Positions 23,784 to 35,124 of a stretch of DNA of 64,000 nt are shown here, piece after piece. Each line of letters opens with the position of its first letter. Within the stretch, counting starts at the first letter, position 1. The notes beneath the pieces were generated by a model that was not told the DNA's origin, did not search any database, and saw only the letters and a list, made by a program, of their open reading frames with translations. Both the position numbers and the translations under genes were made by a program. Location of the stretch: NCBI RefSeq assembly GCF_026213295.1, contig NC_079415.1, positions 26,760,003 to 26,824,002 on the forward strand, given 5' to 3'. The stretch comes from Gadus chalcogrammus. Lineage: Eukaryota > Chordata > Actinopteri > Gadiformes > Gadidae.

Positions 23784-23905
23784 CTGTCCGTCCGTCCGTC
23801 CGTCCGTCCGTCCGTCCGTCCGTCCGTCCGTCCGTCCGTCCGTCCGTCCGTCCGTCCGTCCGTCCGTCTGTCCGTCCGTCCGTCCGTCCGTCCGTCCGTC
23901 CGTCC
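23784..23905 (+). repeat. (CCGT)n tetranucleotide array
   Basis: About 30 units of CCGT with one TCTGT interruption near 23867. Confidence 0.96.
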
Positions 23906-24049
23906 CTCCTCAGCCCTTTGGGGGAGATGAGGTTCTCCTGGTCCTCCAGTATGGTAACCAGTACGTTGCAGCTTGGATGTATTCAATGCAACTACAAGAG
24001 CTATTTGAGCGCCAGGTCATTTACCAGGACTTACACATGCCTGTAATCT

Positions 24050-24050
<1 letters not shown>

Positions 24051-24087
<37 letters not shown>

Positions 24088-24091
24088 ACAC

Positions 24092-24148
<57 letters not shown>
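24051..24148 (+). repeat. (AC)n microsatellite
   Basis: About 98 bp of AC repeat with CACACC/CCCC interruptions near 24087-24095. Confidence 0.95.
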
Positions 24149-24152
<4 letters not shown>

Positions 24153-24298
24153 GGCCTACTCCTAAGCATCTCATTAAATTATACATTTTATTATAAATGC
24201 AACCCCTCCCCGACCGAAATGCACAAGCCGCTAATAGTCAAAGAATCGACAGCGCGGCTGTCGGCTACTTCAAGTTTCATGTTCACGTGTAACACGAC

Positions 24299-24667
24299 TC
24301 ACACAATCACAGTATTTGATATAAATAACATGTGGCTTTTTGATTTACCATGCCTCTTGATTGCCCGGGACAAGTTGGCAAGGTCCACGAATCCTGTAGT
24401 GACCCAGGGATTGTTGAGGGAGCACGAATCCTTGTCAAAAAGAAGACACGGCCAGCAAAATAGTCGCTGAGGTTTGCTGCTGCCAGCTAGCCACTCCGTT
24501 CGTGCATAGTTTTTTTCATTGAACGTCCGAAAGAAGCCTTGCTTTCTCTCCACGCGCAGTTTCAGCTTCGGTGTTGGCCTGCCATCGGATTTTATTTTGA
24601 TTCGCTGCTGTTGTGGTAGTTTGGTAAAATTATTTTTAAGTAAATAATCTAAATCTCCACCCTCCAT
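24299..24667 (-). pseudogene. hAT-type transposase first exon, TTF zinc finger
   Basis: The frame starts at ATG 24667 (MEGGDLDYLLKNNFTKLP), with a basic, Pro-containing segment (GRPTPKLKLRVERK). The TTF-type finger follows: RTEWLAGSS, LFCWPCLLFDKD with CxxC, then AIKRHGKSKSH with the histidines. This domain precedes the catalytic region in many hAT transposases and in domesticated relatives. The frame is open for 123 residues and ends at the edge of an AC-repeat flank. No catalytic or dimerisation exon was found downstream, so it is a stranded exon. It is a paralogue, not a copy, of 54821-55081. Confidence 0.7.
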
Positions 24668-26538
24668 AACGGCACTTGCTAAGTAGGCTACTCAAAAATG
24701 AGAACAATTCAAACATGCTAATTTCGCGCTATTTGTTTTGTTATTGATTTTTCGGTGACGTTGATAATGGCCGTTTCTCAATTCGCGTACTTGTGCGTGC
24801 TCGTGTGCTCGTGGACTCGTGAAACGTCATCAGTCGTTGCCCGAGCACTGTTCCAATTCGAAGCATGCATCAAGCGAGTACTGTCAGAGCCCGTCTACGA
24901 AGAGCCTGGGCACTCCCTATACGCCCCATTGTACCGATTTTGGTTGTAGTTCCATGAGACATCCACTGGGGGTGATCGCGGGCGAGTCCAGATTGACTGG
25001 GAGTCAATGGGGCTAAACGGCTAATTATGCCTCTTTCACCTGCTTGTCGTTGAAATATCGCAAATTTTATTGTAGATTCCGCAAGTTCAATATAGATTAT
25101 GGTTCAAAAGTCAAATGAGTGAGTACTTATGTCCTTTCGATTTCGTACAGTTTGGGCCGTTGTTGGCCATATACGCTAGCATTCTGCTAATGAATGCTGA
25201 TTGGTCAGGGACGGACTTGCGACTGATTACGACCAGAGACCCCTCTTGACGGCATCTGAAGCTGAAGCGCAATCAGAATCGTGTTAACTCAATTTTTGAG
25301 TACTGTATTTATATTTTCCTGCAGGTCCTTTTATTTTTTAGATAGTATGTATGGTGAAAGTACATGGGCATAAATGGAATTTCTTCCATTTCTTGTGTTC
25401 AATGTTCAATGTGTTATATACATGGTAGGTACGGTATGACCACCTTAAATAATACAGTCAATATCCCGCTCAATATCATTTAATCTGTCATTGTCTATTT
25501 TTCGAAAATAAAGATAGTTTGAAAAAGAAATGCCTCGTAAATGTGCAATGATAATGATAACTGCACTTACAGTGGAAACGGATTGTCCGTCTTTTCGTTT
25601 ACCAAGGACAGAAAAACGTTCTTGCTTGCTCCTGTATGAATGGTCCTAGGCTACCTGAGGCTTCACCTGGTAAGGAAAGTTGCGCTGGAGCCCGGGTAAT
25701 ATCGCACATGGCTTATTCAAGTTGCACGCTAGACATTCTCTAAAGTGTCGAGACTCAAGCACTTAACTTACCTTAACCGATTGTTCCATACAAATGGTTA
25801 GTTAACGATTTAACAACTTCAACATCTGCTCTTACAGTCGTTATTTTTTTGTAGGACTTGGGCTAATGACCTTGCACAGAGGGAAAACCATCTACACCAC
25901 TTGTCATTGATTTCTATGCATTCAATGATCTTTACAGATGGGTTTGTTTTAAGCCATTGAATATACCGTAATGCTCTGCCATGCAACACATTATAAGCTA
26001 CACAATGTTTGTTAAATGAGAAATATGGTCTGGGTCACATTGAAACAGTAACAGTTGTATAACAGTAATTATACAAACATTATACCAACATTGCAACAGG
26101 CAAGTTTATTCAAACATCACACTAACAAGAACACAATAAGAACAGTAACTAAAAAAAAAAGAGAAATGATTTAACAACACTGAACATACTGAACAGAGGA
26201 AGGGGAAAAGGACAGAGGAAGAAGACTTGTCCGTTGTCACAGCATCAAGGTCCAACTGTAGAGATCAAGAAAGGAAGAGGCATGAGGAGAACAACAGAAC
26301 ACTGCTCTCTAGCAGATTGTTTACTGATGTAAACTAAATTGATGCAGTCTTAAAATTGATTCTAATCCAGGTTTCTATTTTAGGAGAAAGAAATGGCTCA
26401 AAATCGTTACTAAAAAAAATCTCTCTGTGAGTAACATACATATGTAAAACATTCGCGCATTTCTTTTTTACATTAGCTCACTAAAACTCTGTAACTAGGG
26501 CAAAAAAAAAAGCCTTACCTCCAACAGCTGGTGTTATC

Positions 26539-27257
26539 GGCCGTTTCTCAATACGCGTACTTGTGCGTGCTTGTGTGCTCGTGGACTCGTGAAACGTCAT
26601 CAGTCGTTGCCCGAGCACTGTTCCAATTCGAAGCACGCATCAAGCGAGTACTGTCGTAAAACCCGGAAGTGTTCTGGATGCGTGCTCGATATCGCCGTTT
26701 CACCGAGCATGCATCGGAGGTGGCGCGTGTGTGCTTGCTCCCGCTATAAATCCCAGGATGCATTTCGCACTCGCAGCAGTACGAGGGCGGACAATATGGA
26801 GAAGACGCACAAGTTACAACTGTAGCTTAAGTTACTCTTAACTTATATTTATATAATATATAATATATAGGCCTAATATAATAATAATAATATATCAATA
26901 TATATATGTAAGGTCGTGTGTGTGTATAGCTTATAGGCCTACACATGACAGGACACTCATATATTTTCAATTGTTATTCATTCAGAATATTTACATACTA
27001 TTTGAAAATGAAAGAGGCTGGGATTTTGTTTTATATCATTTGTTTATATTGTTCAGTACTAGTAGTATATGCCTAAATGAGGCCGTAGCACAGTTAACGG
27101 ACGAGCAGAGGTGGTGACGTCATCGAGTCCGCTGCTGTTCCAATTGCAGGTACGTACTCGTGTGCTCGCAAGTATGTGCTTGAAGTACAGACTTGCCAAG
27201 TACGTGCTAGCAAGTCATCGAGTCCGTAGTACGCGTGCTACGAATTGAGAAACGGCC
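26539..27257. mobile_element. Intact 719-bp GGCCGTTTCTC-TIR element nested inside
   Basis: It begins GGCCGTTTCTCAATACGCG and ends CGAATTGAGAAACGGCC, with ATC on both sides (26536-26538, 27258-27260). It is the closest relative of the split outer element. Interior: CCGGAAGTG-rich start, TATAAA 26745, a short frame at 26796, then AT-rich filler and a GTACGTGCTAGCAAGTC-type 3' part. Confidence 0.75.
26745..26825 (+). promoter_or_regulatory. TATA box and short leading frame inside the MITE
   Basis: TATAAA at 26745-26750 is 45 bp before ATG 26796, which encodes MEKTHKLQL then TAG. The sister copy has TATAAA near 27712 and an upstream in-frame ATG at 27753 (here mutated to AGG). This looks like the promoter and first codons of a lost transposase gene kept in an internal-deletion derivative. 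Confidence 0.4.
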
Positions 27258-28199
27258 ATCGTTGCGGGACAAGGGAAGTGCTTTAGAAACTGCCGTAAAG
27301 CAGTACCTCTGACAGTATTACATTGTGTGACGTCATCGCATGTTTTTAACGCCTTTTTAGAACAGATACGTGACCTTAAAAAATGTAATATTCAGCTGAG
27401 TTTATTATCTTAGCCCCACCCTTTGATAGCAACTTTAAAATTACTTGACAAAAAATTACATCGTGAGAAAAGTGGATTCTGAGGATAAAACCCCGTTGGC
27501 TCCCATTCATTCTGGACTCGCCTACGAGCGCCCCGCGTGGTCAAAGATTATTACTGCAACCAGTCCAGAAAACCGGAACTAACCCGCGAGTGCCAGTTCT
27601 CCTCATAGGACATTCTCTGGTACTGTCGTAAAACCCGGAAGTGTTCTTGATGCGTGCTCGATCTCGCCGTTTCACAAGCATGCATCGGAGGTGGCGTGTG
27701 TGCTTGCAATCGCTATAAATCCCAGGATGCATTTCGCACTCGCAGCAGTACGATGGCGGACAATATGGAGAAGACGCACAACTGTAGCTTAAGTTACTCT
27801 TAACTTATATATATTTATATAATATAATAATAATAATAATAATATAAGATAATATATAATATATAAAGTCGTGTGTGTATAGTTATACACATGACAGGAC
27901 ACGCATATCTTTTCAATTTTTATTCATTCAGAATATTTACATACTGTTTGAAAATGAAAGAGGCTGGGATTTTGTTTTATATCATTTGTTATATTGTTCA
28001 GTAGTATATGCCTAAATGAGGCCGTAGCACAGTTAACGGACGAGCAGAGGTGGTGACGTCATCGAGTCCGCTGCTGTTCCAATCGCAGGTACGTACTCGT
28101 GTGCTCACAAGTATGTGCTTGAAGTACAGACTTGTCAAGTACGTGCTTGCAAGTCATCGAGTCCGTAGTACGCGTGCTAGGAATTGAGAAACGGCCAAT

Positions 28200-28807
28200 G
28201 ATGCTTTGATTTGATTGGTGTGAAGCCAAGGGCCGAGTGGCTTCCCTTGGCACCCTCCTGACACCCTCCCGACCAATCAGAGGAGGGCAGTGTCATGACG
28301 GTAGCCTCACCTGATTGGTCAATTCTTTATTTTTTTTTCACCAAGGGATGCCACCTCGGGCTGGCTTCCTCGCACTGTGCAGTGTCGTGTTTCGCCGCGC
28401 CTTCAGTATATAACAGGGGCGCAGTATCGCGCATTGTGAAATTGTCAATGAGAGGAGAAAAATGGGGAAGAAATGACAGCAACACAGCACAAAATAATTA
28501 ACGAAACTGTTAATATAAATGTTTTTATTGGATGACAACTACAGCCTAAAAAACAGGGAAGCCTGGCTTCCCTGGGCCTCCGGGAGAAACGCCACTGATG
28601 GTAACCCTGTTTTAGAATCCAGATTATGTATTTCGTTTTTTGGATGGGAAAGGGGGGGAAGCTTCGTCTTGGCATTAATTTGGGTATGTGAGTGTGTGTG
28701 GATGACCAGCCAGACTGATTGGACTTGGCTGTGCTGATTCGGCCGCCTGTTGTGCATTGAGCAATCAATGTGCACAGGTTAATCCAGCCACCCCCACACT
28801 CTCTCTG
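28200..28807. other. Non-coding
   Basis: Includes CTTCAGTATATAACAGGGGC near 28403 (TATA-like) and a CAGGGAAGCCTGGCTTCCCT inverted repeat near 28555. No gene or element ends supported. Confidence 0.45.
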
Positions 28808-30098
28808 GGAGATAATAATAATAATAATACATTTAATTTGGAGGCGCCTTTCAAGGCACCCAAGGTCACCTTACAGAGCATAAAGTCATCATAAATCGTT
28901 TAAAAACCAGACATTGTGGAAAAAAAGAATAATAAATAAATAAATAAAACAAAAACAAGACAAAACAAACAAACAATCAAGACAGTGATCAGTTAGACGT
29001 TGTGTGCGAGTTTGAACAGGTGAGTTTTGAGTTGTGACTTGAAGGTTGTAATGGTGTCTGACTGTTTTATGTGTGGGGGGAGGGAGTTCCAGAGCCTGGG
29101 TGCTTAACAGCTGAATGGCCGGGCACCCATTGTAATGAGTCGTGAGTTGGGGAACATAGTAGTCCAGCAGAGGTTGAGCGGAGGGAGCGGGAGGGAGTGT
29201 ATTCTTGGAGGAGATCGCAGAGGTAACTGGGGGCTAGGTTGTGGAGAGCTTTGTAGGTGAGGAGAAGGGTTTTGTATTGGATGCGGTAGTGTACTGGGAG
29301 CCAGTGAAGTGGGATGAGGACAGGGGTGATGTGGTCAGATGATTTGGTGCGGGTGATGATCCGGGCGGCTGAGTTCTGAATGATCTGCAGTCTGTTGATG
29401 AGTTTGGTGGGGAGTCCGGTGAGGAGGGCGTTGCAGTAGTCTATGCGTGATGTGACAAATGAGTGAACTAGGATGTCAGTGCTGGATTGGGTCAGTGATG
29501 GGCGGAGTCTGGCGATGTTGCGGAGGTGGAAGAATGCAGTCCGGGTGATGTTGTGAATATGGGGTGCGAATGAGAGGGTGTTGTACAGGATGAAGCCGAG
29601 GCTCTTGACTTTGGAGGAGAAGGGTACTGGGAATCCATCGATGATTATGAGTGGAGCTGGGGTGTGTTGTGATTTGGTGAGGGTGGATTTGGAGCCGATG
29701 AGCAGGGCCTCGGTCTTGTTTCCATTGAGTTTCAAGAAGTTCCTGCTCAACCAGCTCCGGATCTCTTCCAAGCACGTGATGAGGGAGGTGGGGGGGATGG
29801 CAGCGGTGGGTTTGGTGGAGATGTAGACCTGTGTGTCGTCAGCGTAGCAGTGAAAATGGACCCCATAGTGACGGAGGAGTGTGCCCAGCGGGAGGAGGTA
29901 AGTGGTGAACAGGAGTGGACACAAGACTGACCCCTGGGGGACACCCAGTGAGACACCTGAACACCCAGACTTGGTTGCTTAGTTGAACAAATTGTTGACG
30001 GCCGGTGAGGTAGGATGTAAACCAGGAGAGTGCAGCACCAGTGATCCCAATGCCAGTCAGGCGGTCCAGGAGCAGAGGGTGGGAGATGGTGTCGAATC
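28808..30098 (-). pseudogene. L2-clade LINE, 5'-truncated RT and 3' tail
   Basis: Read on the minus strand, 29924-29067 encodes the L2 reverse transcriptase C-terminal half: HCYADDTQVYIS with the catalytic YADD near 29850, LNGNKTEALLIG, then LVHSFVTSRIDYCNALLTGL and LIPLHWLPVHYRIQYKTLLL. Sequence above 29924 continues the RT in another frame (DRLTGIGITGAALSWF type) after a 1-bp shift, and the fragment stops near 30098. The 3' end at 28808 is a (TTA)n tail preceded by AAGGCGCCTCCAAATT, the usual fish L2 tail. L2 proteins copy their own RNA at nicked DNA; this copy is dead. Confidence 0.85.
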
Positions 30099-31254
30099 AG
30101 TTAAGACGACTGACTGACAACTGGAACTAATAAAGGCCAACCCCTGCCATGTAAAATGTCTTCCGTGACTTTATGTTTCTGCGCTACAGGAAGCTGCAGT
30201 TTCAGGACCATAGTTCTAGGACCCTAGTTAATTGTGACACTGCTGTCGGGACGCAAGAATATTTTTTCCTTGGATGGCAAATAAATCTCATAGTATATCA
30301 AGAATTTATGAAAACGTGATGAAACACAACATGAAGCATGCCAAGCATGATCTCCTGCACGGCAACATGGAGCACTAGCTGATGTATCATTGTCAATCAA
30401 AATCTCCATCCTGTGTCCTTGTCAGGAGGAGCCCAGTAAAAGTCACAGAGGTGGCGTGTAGCTTAAATATTGCTACAATAACCTAAGAATATAACATCTC
30501 ATCTGTGTAGCCAGTTGTAAGTGTATTGTGTGGAGGATTGTGAAGTCTGCTGTGGGGATATTGTCAGGTGGTGAACATGGGTTTACTGGGGGACTGGTGA
30601 ACACAAAACATAAAACAAGCACAATGCAACTGGGTCTTGGGACTTGAATGCTGCCAAAGAAAAGAAAGCTAAGATAAGCCAACAGCTAACACAGGAAAGC
30701 AAGGCTGCAAAATAGACCACATGTCTACTCCCCCACTCCTAAAGTAGTGGTGGGGGAGGCCTCTGTCGGACCTGTCCCTAGACCGCAAGGTAGCAACAAA
30801 AAACATTTACATGGTGGGGCTCACAAACAGTTCACAATAAATGCAAGCATGGGGAGAAGGGAAACTAAGGGACAATATCTATCCATTTATATCATATCCA
30901 AGGATTTAGCATCCAATCAAAACTCTACAGGAACACAAACAAGGTTGACTTCAGCAGACAAATGGATAGACTGAAGCCCAACACACACCGGCGCCGGAGC
31001 AGCCTGTCAAAAAGAACGCCCCCATTATTTTGGACATACTAGCCCATACCAGCGCCGGCTAGACGCGTGCCAGCGCTCGGCGGCGCACCGCCCCACTAGG
31101 CTTCAACGCCACGGTTCTATTCCCTAGCGTCGCCGTCCCTGAAAAAGCGCATTTTTAGAGCTGGTTGGTATATCCCGGGTCCCGTAGGCACCTCTATTTT
31201 CCTTTGGATGTCGGCATTACTCCCTCTTTCGTTTGTGTGAAATCATTATTACAA
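30099..31254. other. Non-coding
   Basis: No frame worth supporting. From 30978 (CAACACACACCGGCGCCGGAG) the sequence turns GC-rich with repeated GCGCCGG motifs, possibly the 5' end of the second Harbinger element. Confidence 0.45.
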
Positions 31255-33170
31255 TGGATGAGGAGAGAATGGTCGAGAAATATCCAGAATTAAATGACCA
31301 AAGATCCCAAAGAGAATTGGAAAAAAGATATTGCCTGGCGAGCCATAGCTCTGGAGATTGGCCCAAGTACCCAAACCATTAACCTTAATGGGAAATGGAC
31401 TATATAACATCACATAATATATGCCTAATCGCACCATGTACGTAGAAACCAGATTACTTGTAATATATTTTTCTATTTAAGGCAAGGCAACTTAATTTAG
31501 ATAGCACTTTTCATACATGAGGCAGACGCAAAGTGCCTCCCATAGAAACATGTCATACAATATCATCCATACATAGTCATGTATTAACAGTCTCTCTGGA
31601 TTTAATGAAAAATAACATTAAGTGCTCAACTCAAATACAATAGAGTCCAGCACAGCATTCATCCCGAGGGATAAAAAATATATATATATATATATATAAA
31701 CGCAAAAGAGTAGTCAATTATACAAGAGAAGGATAGTAAGTAAATTATAGGTCATAGTGACTAGGTTACACCATACGGTTCTGCCATTGCACACTTCCTT
31801 GTGGCGAATTGAAATATTGGCACAGCTTGTCTCCCACCGCATATGCTGCCTGCCCACCTCTGTTGCCCCCCTTCATCCTCTCCATGTCCTCAAGGTTGTT
31901 CCCTTCCTGCTCCTCCAGACATTTCTGATTGTCTGCTAATTCAAGGAGAAAGTTGTGCAGAATGCATGTCGTTAGCACAGTGGCATCCACTTTGTTTGGG
32001 TTGAGGTAGATGCTTCTCTTGAAGATCTGCCACCTGGATGTTAGTATGACAAAGGCATTTTCAACCACATTTCTGACCCGTGATAGTCTGTAATTAAAAA
32101 TGCGCCTTTCCCGGGAAATGTCGCGTCAAGGATAGGGCCTCATCAGATACGTTTTTAGAGGGAACGCAGCATCTCCGATCACTGTGAACGGCATGTCACC
32201 CAGATTTTGAGCCGCAGATATGACTGCATCTTGAGGGACATTGAGGGTTTCAGCCTCCAGACCTCTGCCCAGTGCAGATGCACCCAACACTCCCCCATCA
32301 CTGGACCTACCATATGCCCCGATGTGGACCCACCCTGAATCGATAGCCTGCGTCCACCAGGGCCATCAGGAAAACAGAAAAGGTATTCTTATAATTGAAA
32401 TACAGGCTGCCAGATCTAGGGGGTGCCTATATGGAAATGTGTTTTCCATCAAGAACCTCTCCGCTATTCCTCGCCACTCATCCTTGGTTGGCCGTGGACA
32501 CGTGGCCATGTCCCAATCATCTGCAAATTCATGGCGTCACAGGTGTCCTTGATGGTTGGAGATTGTGCTTCCTCCCAAGCGATATTTGAAAGCAAGGCTT
32601 GAAATTGAATCTCCTGTGGATATTTAGCTGTAAAAGAGGAGAAATAGTCTGCAAACATGTGTGATCATTTACTTATTTCACATTTACAGAGGCAGATTGC
32701 AAGGCAAGGTGGAAGGGACTGAGGGATTCTGTCCCGGAAAAAAAATCCATCTGCCAAGTGGGTCTGGGACAACACAAACCTGACTGGACATACATAAACC
32801 TCATGTCCTTCTTGTTGCCATTTATTCCAAGCAGAAGGTCAGTCCTCTGAGAGAAGCAATTTTCTGTCTTGATTGAATTACCATTATGAAGCCAGTAACA
32901 AAAATCATGATTTACTATTACCTTTAAGAGTTATTGAGAGTTACAATTGTTTTACTTATAGCACTATATGCAATTTGGAGGCCTCTGAGCCAGGGCAGAA
33001 CCCAGAAGAGGAGGCACAGGAGCAGCAGGAGGATGCAGCTCCAACTCCCCAGACTGAGAGGATGGCAGCCCAAGAAGCCACTGCATCCAGCAGCAGCAGA
33101 AGACACGGGAGCAGAACCCAGAACCCTTCATAACAACTCAACCAACAACAACTGCCTGCGAGCACTTTTT
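31255..33170 (+). pseudogene. MADF-like protein of a second Harbinger, scattered exons
   Basis: ATG 31255 opens a frame MDEERMVEKYPELND that moves after a frameshift into DIAWRAIALEIG, the first half of a MADF domain. At about 32684 an AG acceptor precedes EADCKARWKGLRDSV with a distal W-Y-x-F helix, the second MADF half. At 32980-33132 an acidic/Gln-rich stretch (SEPGQNPEEEAQEQQEDAAP) follows. MADF proteins are DNA-binding partners of some Harbinger transposases. The exons lie on both sides of the transposase fragment, which is not the usual convergent order, so rearrangement or nesting is likely. A tail-like repeat lies at 31480-31550. Confidence 0.5.
31766..32640 (-). pseudogene. Second Harbinger (HARBI1-like) transposase, decayed
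   Basis: On the minus strand the fragment reads DTCDAM (helix-turn-helix end), a first-aspartate block LDGKHIS near 32425, [29 protein letters not shown] with the second aspartate, and VVENAFVILTSRWQIF with the glutamate. It continues to KVDATVLTTCILHNFL and an acidic tail. In-frame stops (after GKHISI and after RPYP) and frameshifts make it nonfunctional. It is a different family from the 2388-5940 element: block spacing and sequence differ throughout. Confidence 0.75.
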
Positions 33171-33242
33171 GCTGAGTTTGGTTCCTCAGCTGGACAGACT
33201 CAATCCCAGGAACCAAACAAAAGCAAAGATTGCCTTCCTTTA

Positions 33243-33342
33243 NNNNNNNNNNNNNNNNNNNNNNNNNNNNNNNNNNNNNNNNNNNNNNNNNNNNNNNNNN
33301 NNNNNNNNNNNNNNNNNNNNNNNNNNNNNNNNNNNNNNNNNN
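33243..33342. other. Assembly gap of 100 N
   Basis: Exactly 100 N, the conventional size for a gap of unknown length. The right side starts directly in a CT-rich tract, so the break probably falls in that microsatellite. Confidence 0.99.
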
Positions 33343-33344
33343 CA

Positions 33345-33392
<48 letters not shown>

Positions 33393-33421
33393 TCTCTCCT
33401 CCCTCCCTCTCCTCTCTCTCT

Positions 33422-33453
<32 letters not shown>

Positions 33454-33494
33454 GTCTTCTCTCATGCTCTCTCTCTCTCTCTCTCTCATCTCTC

Positions 33495-33532
<38 letters not shown>

Positions 33533-33572
33533 CTATCTCTCTCTCTCTCTACTATCTCTCTCTCTCTCTCGT
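33343..33572 (+). repeat. (CT)n-rich tract at the gap edge
   Basis: About 230 bp of CT repeat with TCC, TAT, GTCTT and ATG interruptions. Confidence 0.95.
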
Positions 33573-34145
33573 GCGGCTGCCTGTCAGACTGCTTGTATTC
33601 GGACGTGAAATAATGAGGTCCGATGATTGTGGATGCATGGCCAACGACACGTCGAGTCGTATTGACAAAAGCTCTTAAATTGTGATGAAGACGTCACTAG
33701 GCTGTTTCATTCGATGCTAAATGTCCCGGATATTATTTAATTAGCCCGAATCATTAGTTTATTTATTTATTTATTAGCTTGCTTTACACTAGAAACAAAC
33801 ATTTGGGATTCCAGATGCATCTCAAATAAAGTAGCTTAGTACTTCTAGATAGTCCTTCTGGCAAGAGAATAAACGGTTTAAAAACATAACCAGACTGTTT
33901 ACCACCTCAAGTGAATTAACCTATCCTATCCACAGTCAGATATGGTCTGTCTCACTTGTATTAATTTAACTCTGAAATAACTTCAATAGAACATTAGATG
34001 TCTGGGGATAAGCAGCACAGCAGTCAGGTAGCTATTTAAAGCCATAATAAACTGTGTATTTTGTGTATTTAGGTAAAGCACAATGAAAACTGCATGAGCA
34101 AAAAAGCATACAAAAAATTATGCTTTATTCCCCTTCCCTCTGGGC
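33573..34145. other. Non-coding
   Basis: AT-rich, with a TTTATTTATTTATTTATTAG stretch near 33756. No gene or element ends recognised. Confidence 0.45.
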
Positions 34146-34148
34146 TAA

Positions 34149-34384
34149 TGGTGCATTCCAGAGCCCATCCAAAACAGTGGGACATGGGACTTATCCTACC
34201 TCCAACTAAGAAAAGTGCACTGGAATGCCTGTCGAAGTAGAACATCCCACCGTCGAAGTGGAACCTCCTACTATCGAACTGGGAGTTGATCGACCTACCC
34301 CCACTTCAACAAGTAGGAGCTAGTACAGTTCAGGAAGGATAAGTCCCAAATCCCACTGGTTTGGATGGGCTCTGGAACGCACCA
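34149..34384. mobile_element. Harbinger-type MITE with TAA target duplication
   Basis: The 236-bp element begins TGGTGCATTCCAGAGCCCAT and ends with the near-complement (ATGGGCTCTGGAACGCACCA). TAA lies on each side (34146-34148, 34385-34387), the target duplication expected for PIF/Harbinger. It contains repeated GTCGAAGTGGAAC/GTCGAAGTAGAAC motifs and no frame. Confidence 0.82.
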
Positions 34385-34387
34385 TAA

Positions 34388-35124
34388 GCCCCGGATATTT
34401 CAAAAACCTAGAAACGCCCCTGATCACAATGACTCTAAATTACGGAAGAGACCCGAAACGCAGACATGTAATGAATAATAATCCCCAAATGTAAAGAAAG
34501 CAGGGGCGTGGAGCCGGAGTGCTGAACGAGAAGCGGCGAGAAGTCCCTCGGTTCGTATACCTCGCGCGATGGGCACGAGCACCGAATAAATATTCACTGC
34601 GGTCGCATGAACCGCTAGAGCACGCGCGCACGGGAGCCGACCGCTCATCGCCGCTTGGAACCGCCGCGTGGTGGGAAAGCCCGGAGCACCGGCAGGGAAG
34701 TTGTCTGGCACCTGGAGAGAGTTGCGCAACGTGCCAGTGGAGACCGTAGGACCCGTCTGAACTTCTGACCTGCCTCCGCGTTATTCGCTTCATGGCTAAC
34801 TTCTACTCACCGGACCTTTTTTTGCAGTAGCCTAATTTAAATGTGAATATGTGCACATGTAAATCTAGATTTTTTTTTTGAATAAAGTATTTATTGTTCA
34901 GCATGATGCAGTCTACGTAGTGATTTTGGGTTAGGTCTGTGTAGTGTCCCGACCAAAGCTGAGACCAAACGTAGGCCTACGCCCTTGAATTAAACCCAAC
35001 AATGAAAAATTAACAACTTTTTGATCAGGCCTACAGACGAGCGGTGTCTTCAGAAGAGTTGGGAGCGTTTTATTTAGAAGAGGGTGTGTCGTCATCAATT
35101 TGAAATGTGTCGATTTTTTGCGCA
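34388..35124. other. Non-coding, with a CpG-rich patch
   Basis: Bases 34500-34760 are CpG-rich (CTCGCGCGATGGGCACG, CACGCGCGCACGGGAGCC), unusual here, and end near a pyrimidine tract plus CAG at 34815-34827. A host promoter or exon is possible but nothing shows one. Confidence 0.4.

Larger units (their letters stand above)
24886..27619. mobile_element. 2.7-kb hAT-like insertion with GTACTGTC target duplication
   Basis: GTACTGTC occurs at 24878-24885 and again at 27620-27627, flanking this segment; the related intact element has it once. The ends read (C)AGAG... and ...CTCTG. Subterminal inverted repeats GGCGAGTCCAGATTGACTGG at 24981 and its diverged complement at ~27493-27521 lie about 94 bp from each end, indicating diverged terminal repeats of roughly 130 bp. 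An 8-bp duplication with CAGAG ends fits hAT. No transposase frame remains. The inside (25020-26535, 27261-27490) is AT-rich with nothing recognised except the nested element. Confidence 0.7.
24769..28196. mobile_element. GGCCGTTTCTC-TIR element, split by an insertion
   Basis: The left end (24769-24885, GGCCGTTTCTCAATTCG...) and right end (27620-28196, ...CGAATTGAGAAACGGCC type) are the two halves of one element. AAT lies immediately outside both ends (24766-24768, 28197-28199). The halves meet at GTACTGTC, which is duplicated around an inserted segment. The intact relative at 26539-27257 shows the unsplit order. The right half keeps a TATAAA box and ATG 27753 (MADNMEKTH...). Confidence 0.75.

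Noticed and set aside
23708..24051. Frames of SVRP or DGRT repeats
   Set aside because: Translations of (CCGT)n, open in several frames at once.
32934..33678. Frames running through the N gap into CT repeats
   Set aside because: The gap is unknown sequence and the rest is serine/leucine low complexity.
34430..34800. CpG-rich patch as a host promoter or first exon
   Set aside because: No convincing frame, splice partner or homology; kept only as a note.
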